From: Epilinea sp044228875
GTDB lineage: Bacteria > Chloroflexota > Anaerolineae > Epilineales > Epilineaceae
Direction: 5' to 3'
Assembly: GCA_044228875.1 (NCBI GenBank)
Contig: JBGAUA010000121.1
Location: 1 to 10,544, forward strand
Length of the DNA stretch: 10,544 nt
This document shows, in pieces, positions 6,550 to 10,544 of the stretch (within the stretch, counting starts at the first letter, position 1; every line of letters begins with the position of its first letter). The position numbers and the translations under genes were made by a program. A model generated the notes under the pieces. The model did no database searches, was not told the DNA's origin, and saw only the letters and a program-made list of their open reading frames with translations.

Positions 6550-8631
6550 GTGCAGCCCCCCTCTTCCGCCACCATCGTCCGGCGCCGCTCCCTGCCCTGG
6601 GCCGGCCTTGCCCTGATCGCCATGGCCCTGGCCCTCAGGGCCCATCGCCTGGCGGCCCAGAGCCTGTGGAGCGACGAGGACATCACCCTGGACCGCGCCC
6701 TGACCCCCCTGTGGGACATGCTGCGCGGATTGCCGGTGGAACAAGGTCCGCTGTATTACGCGCTGATGCGCACCTGGTCGCTCCTGGCCGGCAGCGGCGA
6801 CCTGGCCCTTCGCTGGCCCTCGCTCCTGGCTTCGGTCGCCGCCGTCCCCCTGGCCATGGCCTTGGGGCGGCGGCTGGCGGGCCGGCGCGCGGGCCGACTG
6901 CTGGGCCTGATCGCCGCGGTCAATCCCTTCCTGGTCTATTACGGCCAGGAGGCCCGCGGCTACGCCCTGCTCGGGTGCCTGGCGCTGGCGACTCCCCTGG
7001 CCCTGCTCCACGCCGAGCGCTCCGGCCGACGCCGTGACTGGATCCTCGCCGGCGCCCTGGCGGCGGCCGCGGTCCTGACCCATGCCTACGGCGTCCTGGC
7101 CCTCGTCCCCCTGCTGCCCTGGCCCTTGCTGAACCCGTACCCGACCACCCTCCGGCTCACTCGCGGCTACCTCCTCGCCGTCCTCACCGCCGCCCTGCTC
7201 TACGCCCCCTGGCTCCCTCGCGCCCTCGGCATCCTGGATCACCAAGGCTGGCGCGAAGGCTGGCCATTGGCCGGCGCGGCCTGGGCCAATCTGGGGGCCT
7301 GGAGCACGGGCACCCGGGCGGATTGGAGCCCCGGCGCTCCGGCGCCGTCGCAGCTCGGCACCGCGGTCTATCTGGTCCTCGCGCTGGTCGGCCTGATCGC
7401 ATGGGTCCGGTCCGCGACCAGCCATCGCGACACCGAGCACCCCCGCGCCGCGCGTGCCCTCGCCCTGGGCCTGCTCCCGCCCCTGGCATACGCCCTCATC
7501 CTGACCGCCACCAGCCATCCCGCAGCGGACGGTCGGCGGCTGGCCGACTATGACCCGCGCTACTTCATGGCCGGCCTGGGCGGCTTCTACCTGCTGGTGG
7601 CTCGTGGTGGCGCGGCCCTCGGCCGCCGCTGGTCCCTGGCGGCCGGCGGCCTCATCGCCGCGACGGCGGTCATGCCGCTGCGCAACCTGTACACCGACCC
7701 CGCGTTCCAGAAGCCGGACTACCGTGCCCTCCTGGCCCTGACCGCCGCTACAGCACGCGACCCCTCCACCCAACCCGTCCTCTACCCCTCCACCCACGAC
7801 GAGGACACGGTGCTGCTCCTGGATGGCCCCAGCGAAGGCCTTGCCAGGCGCTACCGGACGGAGGGCATGCCGGTGAAGGTCCTGCGGCTGCCGGACGGCG
7901 AGGACGGCGCCGCGCGAGACAAGACCGTCGAGCGTCTGGACGTCCTGGCCGGCGAATACGCCACGATCTGGCTGGTCGAGGACGGACAGGCCCGCGGCTG
8001 GGCCTCCGCCTGGCTGGACGCTCGCGCCTACCCGGTGGCGGACAGCGTCCTGCAGGACTGGCGGCTGCGCCGCTTCCTGCTTCCGCCGGACGAGGCGCAG
8101 GCGGATGCTCGGACCGGGCCGGGGCCGGCGCCCGGACCGGCGACCCCGTCGGCGCGCTCGCCGGACGGCGCCCTCACCCTGGCCATCGAGGCGCCTGCGA
8201 GGGTCGGGACGGCCGGCGAGGCCTTCGTCCTGCGGCTCGGCTGGTCCGCGGCGACGGGCCGCGATGTCCCCGCACGGCTGTCGATCCGCCTGCGCCGGTC
8301 GGCCGATACGGTCGACGCTCCGGCCGCGGCCGCCGCGGATCGCCCGGTCCTCCTGTGGTGGCCGCGGCGCGCCCAGCCATCCCCCGAGGATCCCGCTCCG
8401 CCCTGGCTGGACCGTCAAGGCCTCGCTCTGCCGGAGGATCTGGCCCCCGGTCGCTACCTCCTGGAGCTCAGGGCCTATACTCCACGGGACGGTGGCGATG
8501 GCTTTGTGGACCGGCTGGTCACCCGTTTCGCGCTGCGCGTCGATCCGCCTCTGCCGGATACGCTGCCGACACCGCCGCCGATACCGCCTCGGACATCGAC
8601 ACCGACATCGGGCGCCGGCGGCCCGCCATGA
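6550..8631 (+). CDS. GT39-like GT-C membrane glycosyltransferase with exported C-terminal domain
   Basis: Predicted 693-residue polytopic membrane protein that should use a lipid-linked sugar on the outer face of the membrane; acceptor unknown. A basic patch (R11-R13) precedes helix 1 (about 15-31). 'SLWSDEDITLDRAL' (38-51) holds the acidic pair D42-E43 of the first outer loop, followed by 'GPLYYALMRTWSLLAGSGDLALRWPS'-type sequence and the family hallmark 'NPFLVYYGQEARGYAL' (125-140). Helices continue to about 375; 'DYDPRYFMAGLGGFYLL' (333-349) matches the late family helix. Residues 380-510 are extracytoplasmic, and 531-665 look like a beta-sandwich ending in 'LAPGRYLLELRAY'. The tail (670-693) is a Thr/Pro-rich string. 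GTG 6550 is preferred; TTG 6490 would add 20 residues. It follows the repeat-protein gene by 77 bases, so co-transcription is possible. Family call good, start uncertain. Confidence 0.85.
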   Translation: MQPPSSATIVRRRSLPWAGLALIAMALALRAHRLAAQSLWSDEDITLDRALTPLWDMLRGLPVEQGPLYYALMRTWSLLAGSGDLALRWPSLLASVAAVPLAMALGRRLAGRRAGRLLGLIAAVNPFLVYYGQEARGYALLGCLALATPLALLHAERSGRRRDWILAGALAAAAVLTHAYGVLALVPLLPWPLLNPYPTTLRLTRGYLLAVLTAALLYAPWLPRALGILDHQGWREGWPLAGAAWANLGAWSTGTRADWSPGAPAPSQLGTAVYLVLALVGLIAWVRSATSHRDTEHPRAARALALGLLPPLAYALILTATSHPAADGRRLADYDPRYFMAGLGGFYLLVARGGAALGRRWSLAAGGLIAATAVMPLRNLYTDPAFQKPDYRALLALTAATARDPSTQPVLYPSTHDEDTVLLLDGPSEGLARRYRTEGMPVKVLRLPDGEDGAARDKTVERLDVLAGEYATIWLVEDGQARGWASAWLDARAYPVADSVLQDWRLRRFLLPPDEAQADARTGPGPAPGPATPSARSPDGALTLAIEAPARVGTAGEAFVLRLGWSAATGRDVPARLSIRLRRSADTVDAPAAAAADRPVLLWWPRRAQPSPEDPAPPWLDRQGLALPEDLAPGRYLLELRAYTPRDGGDGFVDRLVTRFALRVDPPLPDTLPTPPPIPPRTSTPTSGAGGPP
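8556..8615 (+). repeat. Degenerate 12-bp tandem repeat in the C-terminal tail of the GT39-like gene
   Basis: Five 12-base units follow one another: GGATACGCTGCC, GACACCGCCGCC, GATACCGCCTCG, GACATCGACACC, GACATCGGGCGC. In the gene frame they encode a four-residue rhythm rich in Thr and Pro, a flexible tail. Because the unit is a multiple of three, gain or loss of copies keeps the frame. Confidence 0.55.
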
Positions 8632-8677
8632 CCCCGCACCATCCACAGCAACTGGCCACCCGTGGGCCGAAAGGCGA

Positions 8678-8706
8678 TTGACCGCCGGCTGGGGCGGTCC
8701 TATGCT
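8678..8706 (+). promoter_or_regulatory. Sigma-70-type promoter for the DUF1003 gene
   Basis: TTGACC (8678-8683) matches the -35 consensus at five of six positions; a spacer of exactly 17 bases leads to TATGCT (8701-8706), which has the T-A-n-n-n-T pattern of a -10 box. Transcription would begin near 8713, giving a leader of about 25 bases with the ribosome binding site at 8728. This is the best promoter in the window and separates the DUF1003 gene from the glycosyltransferase upstream. Confidence 0.65.
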
Positions 8707-8727
8707 TCCAGTCATTCATCCATCTTC

Positions 8728-8733
8728 AGGAGA
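8728..8733 (+). promoter_or_regulatory. Ribosome binding site of the DUF1003 gene
   Basis: AGGAGA is followed by C-A-G-C and ATG at 8738. It decides the start: the same frame is open from 8105, but that extension lies over the conserved tail of the upstream gene in another frame and has no sign of coding. Confidence 0.75.
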
Positions 8734-8737
8734 CAGC

Positions 8738-9367
8738 ATGCGCGAACAGGGACGGCCAGCCTCGTCGAATGCGCCGCAGGGACCAGATTCACCGTTCGCC
8801 GATCATGTCGAGCGCAACGTCCACGCCGTCAGCGAAATGCATCTCCAGGCCGAGCGCGAAATCAACGCCCACCAGCGGGCCGTCGAGCGGGCCACCGCGG
8901 CCCTGGGGCGCCCCGCGGCGCTGTACGCGATCCTCGCCTTCTCCGCGTGCTGGATGATCGCGATCGAGCTGGGGCGGTGGCTGGGCTGGGGCTACGGGGA
9001 TCCCTGGCCCTATCACGTCCTCCAGGGAGTCATCGGCCTCGCCGCGTTGGTCGTGGCCACCATGGTGCTGATCACCCAGAACCGCCAGCAGAAGCTGAGC
9101 GAGCGGCACATGCACCTCGATCTCCAGGTGAACCTGCTGACCGAGCAGAAGGTGACCAAGCTGATCGATCTTCTCGAGGAGCTGCGGAAGGATCTGCCCA
9201 ACGTGCGCAATCGGCGCGACGCGGAGGTGGAAGCGCTGCAGCAGCCCACCGAACCGCACATGGTCGCCGCGGCGCTCGCGACGCTCGGTGAACTGCGCGA
9301 AGCCCTGGCCGACGAGAATGCCGCCGACCTTGTCCCCGCGGAGGATCCTGTCGACGGCACACCGTAG
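8738..9367 (+). CDS. DUF1003 family membrane protein
   Basis: 209 residues. Residues 1-55 are a soluble, probably helical N-terminus ('ADHVERNVHAVSEMH', with further acidic and basic heptads). Helix 1 is about 57-79 (with 'AILAFSACWMIAIELG'); helix 2 about 92-113 ('VLQGVIGLAALVVATMVLITQN'). The family signature is clear: a short loop with a 'DPWPYHVLQ' motif before helix 2, then 'LITQNRQ' (111-117) and a charged helix 'LDLQVNLLTEQKVTKLIDLL' (127-146), likely a coiled coil. Residues 160-209 are acidic and poorly conserved. No enzymatic motif is present, and the function of DUF1003 proteins is unknown to me. It has its own promoter and ribosome binding site, so it is probably not an obligate partner of the upstream glycosyltransferase. 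The gap to yfhO (96 bases) shows no terminator, so read-through into yfhO is possible. Family call strong. Confidence 0.9.
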   Translation: MREQGRPASSNAPQGPDSPFADHVERNVHAVSEMHLQAEREINAHQRAVERATAALGRPAALYAILAFSACWMIAIELGRWLGWGYGDPWPYHVLQGVIGLAALVVATMVLITQNRQQKLSERHMHLDLQVNLLTEQKVTKLIDLLEELRKDLPNVRNRRDAEVEALQQPTEPHMVAAALATLGELREALADENAADLVPAEDPVDGTP

Positions 9368-9390
9368 GCCGGACAGGTCGATGCGCAGCG

Positions 9391-9396
9391 AGGAGG
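9391..9396 (+). promoter_or_regulatory. Strong Shine-Dalgarno serving the coupled small frame
   Basis: AGGAGG, the full consensus, lies 5 bases before ATG 9402. It is 67 bases before the yfhO ATG (9464), too far to serve it directly, and nothing like a Shine-Dalgarno stands just before 9464. Confidence 0.6.
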
Positions 9397-9401
9397 GCAG
9401 G

Positions 9402-9467
9402 ATGGCGCCGATTCCTGTTGTCACCATCCGGACGTCGTTGCCCGTTGCCGCTTGCCCGTTCCCATGA
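9402..9467 (+). CDS. Possible 21-residue leader frame translationally coupled to yfhO
   Basis: A short open frame, M-A-P-I-P-V-V-T-I-R and eleven further residues, begins 5 bases after a consensus AGGAGG. Its TGA stop (9465-9467) overlaps the yfhO start as ATGA, the classic arrangement for translational coupling. The peptide has no recognisable domain and is too short for coding statistics, so its role is more likely regulatory than structural. It contains the heptamer array 9433-9460. It may be absent from standard annotations. Alternatively the AGGAGG is fortuitous and yfhO is translated from a leaderless or read-through message. Confidence 0.4.
   Translation: MAPIPVVTIRTSLPVAACPFP
9433..9460 (+). 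repeat. Four tandem heptamers (consensus GCCCGTT)
   Basis: CGTCGTT, GCCCGTT, GCCGCTT and GCCCGTT follow in register and end 3 bases before the yfhO ATG. The second and fourth copies are identical. The period of seven is not a multiple of three, so a change in copy number would shift the frame of the small leader relative to the yfhO start. Confidence 0.6.
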
Positions 9468-10544
9468 CCCCGCAGCGCCCCTGGACCCGCAGCGACAGCC
9501 TGGTCGCCCTGGCCCTCCTGCTGCTGCCCTTCCTCTTCTTCCAGCCGCTCCTGGGCCTGGTGGGGGGGCGGCAGTACCTGGCGGAAGGGGACTTCATCGA
9601 CCAGTTCCAGGCCTTCGCCGACTTCGCGGTGCGCGAGCTGGCCGATGGGCGACTGCCCCTGTGGAACCCCTTTGCCTACGGCGGCGCACCCTTCTGGGCC
9701 GACATCCAGTCGGCGGTGGCCTACCCGCCCAACCTGCTCCTGTACCTGGCCGCGGCCGGCATCTGGGGGCGGCTGCCCCTCTTGGCCCTGGAGCTGCAGG
9801 TCCTCCTGCACCTGGGCCTGACCGCCGCCTTCACCTACCTGTTCGCCCGGCGCCACCTGGGCTACCGCGGCGGGGCCCTGGTGGCGGCGCTCTGCTTCGG
9901 CCTGGGGGGCTACCTCACGGGCTACCCCATGCTGCAGCTGGCCATCCTCGAGGGTGTCACCTGGCTGCCGCTGCTGCTCTGGGCCATCGACCGGGCGGCG
10001 GAGGGCGGCGGAGTGGTGGTCGGCGACGCGGTAGCCGCGGCCGACGTGGGGATGGTCGGCGACGCGGCGGCGGACGGCGGGCAACGGTCCGCCACGCCGG
10101 GAGCCCGGCGCCCGCGGCCGGACCCCTGGCAGTCCCTGGCTCTGGCCCTCATCCTCCTGGCCGGGCATGCGCAGACAGCGCTGCATGTGGGCTGCATCGG
10201 CCTGGCCTTCGCCCTGTGGCGGGGCTGGTGTGGACGTCCTTCGGTCCCCCACACGCCCCCTCCACCAGCCGTCTTGGGGGAGGGGGTCAGGGGGTGGGGG
10301 TTGCTCCGGGACGGGGCCGGGGGGTGGGGGCGGCTTCGCCGCTCCCTTCGCCCCGCCGCCACCTACCTCCTCTCCGCCCTCCTCGCGCTCCTGCTCGCCG
10401 CCCCCGGCTGGCTGCCGGCCCTGGACTTCATGCGCCGCAGCACCCGCGCCTCGGCCGACTACGCCATGCTTTCCGGCGGCTTCCCCCCCGCCGAGCTGCT
10501 GGGCGCCATCCTGCCCGGCCTGACCCTCTGGTCTCCGCTCTACC
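9464..10544 (+). CDS. YfhO-like GT-C membrane protein (N-terminal part, runs off the right edge)
   Basis: 360 codons are present with no stop. Family members are large polytopic membrane proteins; Bacillus YfhO takes part in glycosylating lipoteichoic acid, but the substrate here is unknown. Helix 1 is about 12-33. The hallmark outer segment is 'EGDFIDQFQAFADF' (41-54), followed by 'GRLPLWNPFAYGG' (62-74) and 'AVAYPPNLLLYL' (84-95). 'LEGVTWLPLLLWAIDRA' (162-178), 'LLAGHAQTALHVG' (231-243) and 'LLAAPGWLPALDFMRRSTRAS' type sequence (from 310) also fit the family. Two loops are unusually long: about 179-220, low-complexity G/A/V/D, and about 255-296, encoded by a palindromic repeat. A run of seven G (9562-9568) lies in codons 33-36. 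The ATG has no Shine-Dalgarno of its own and overlaps the stop of a small upstream frame. Family call strong; length unknown. Confidence 0.85.
   Translation, partial: MTPQRPWTRSDSLVALALLLLPFLFFQPLLGLVGGRQYLAEGDFIDQFQAFADFAVRELADGRLPLWNPFAYGGAPFWADIQSAVAYPPNLLLYLAAAGIWGRLPLLALELQVLLHLGLTAAFTYLFARRHLGYRGGALVAALCFGLGGYLTGYPMLQLAILEGVTWLPLLLWAIDRAAEGGGVVVGDAVAAADVGMVGDAAADGGQRSATPGARRPRPDPWQSLALALILLAGHAQTALHVGCIGLAFALWRGWCGRPSVPHTPPPPAVLGEGVRGWGLLRDGAGGWGRLRRSLRPAATYLLSALLALLLAAPGWLPALDFMRRSTRASADYAMLSGGFPPAELLGAILPGLTLWSPLY
10017..10067 (+). repeat. 15-bp direct repeat in a low-complexity loop of yfhO
   Basis: TGGTCGGCGACGCGG occurs at 10017-10031 and 10053-10067, a 36-base period, so the duplication keeps the frame. 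It encodes the motif V-G-D-A twice within a stretch of about 40 residues rich in G, A, V and D that separates two membrane helices. Confidence 0.6.
10246..10300. repeat. Compact palindromic (REP/MITE-like) element inside yfhO
   Basis: A nested inverted repeat: outer arms CCCCCAC (10246-10252) and GTGGGGG (10294-10300), inner arms CCCCCTCC (10256-10263) and GGAGGGGG (10279-10286), then one A-G mismatch, CCA (10265-10267) with TGG (10275-10277), and a 7-base loop. On the minus strand it reads 'NPHPLTPSPKTAGGGG', very like the 'PLTPSP' peptides that dispersed GC-rich palindromes give in many bacterial genomes when translated. It lies in frame in a loop of the YfhO-like protein and adds a Pro-then-Gly-rich linker. 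Confidence 0.6.

Noticed and set aside
8628..8681. 17-codon frame starting at an ATGA overlap with the stop of the second glycosyltransferase
   Set aside because: No Shine-Dalgarno, no conserved feature, and it ends over the -35 box of the next gene; likely chance.
6469..8715. Antisense open frame of 748 codons over the second glycosyltransferase
   Set aside because: No recognisable domain, G/R/Q-rich, no ribosome site; the + strand frame shows clear GT39 motifs and membrane helices.
8105..8737. Upstream extension of the DUF1003 frame to give 420 codons
   Set aside because: It overlaps the beta-sandwich domain of the glycosyltransferase in another frame, is arginine/serine-rich, and a strong promoter and ribosome site lie just before ATG 8738.
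8789..10252. Antisense open frame of 487 codons over the DUF1003 and yfhO genes
   Set aside because: Crosses two genes with clear family signatures on the other strand and has low-complexity Q/G/V composition.

Overview
The window is very GC-rich and gene-dense, and every convincing gene lies on the + strand. I infer a Chloroflexota-like bacterium (Anaerolineae/Caldilineae type). The reasons are two GT-C glycosyltransferases of the GT39/ArnT kind that carry an exported beta-sandwich at the C-terminus, a YfhO-type membrane protein, and an 'IFLP..V' segment near the C-terminus of a large secreted protein, a kind of motif I associate with secreted proteins of that phylum. This is inference from family resemblance; no marker gene is present. 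One discordant signal is the left edge, which reads as an actinobacterial-type DUF2637 domain fused in frame to the first glycosyltransferase.

Layout. 1-2238: GT39-like glycosyltransferase, open at the left edge. 2239-2398: a 160-base gap with one 7-bp GC hairpin and a clear ribosome binding site, but no convincing promoter. 2399-6472: a 1357-residue exported protein built almost wholly from about 14 divergent beta-sandwich-like units of 80-100 residues. 6550-8631: second GT39-like glycosyltransferase with an exported tail. 8632-8737: a short gap with the best promoter of the window (TTGACC, 17 bases, TATGCT). 8738-9367: DUF1003 membrane protein. 9402-9467: a 21-codon open frame with a strong Shine-Dalgarno, whose stop overlaps the next start (ATGA) and which contains a tandem heptamer. 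9464-10544: N-terminal part of a YfhO-like GT-C membrane protein that runs off the right edge and carries two unusual insertions in cytoplasmic or loop segments.

How the genes may work together. Three polytopic GT-C-type proteins surround one giant secreted repeat protein. Families of this type use lipid-linked sugars on the outer face of the membrane to modify proteins, lipids or wall polymers. The simplest reading is a surface-glycosylation locus in which the repeat protein is the surface product or acceptor; this is inferred from position only. The DUF1003 gene has its own promoter and may be an unrelated membrane protein. The most novel items are the repeat protein, the heptamer-bearing coupled leader frame before yfhO, the palindromic repeat inserted in frame in yfhO, and the DUF2637-GT39 junction at the left end.
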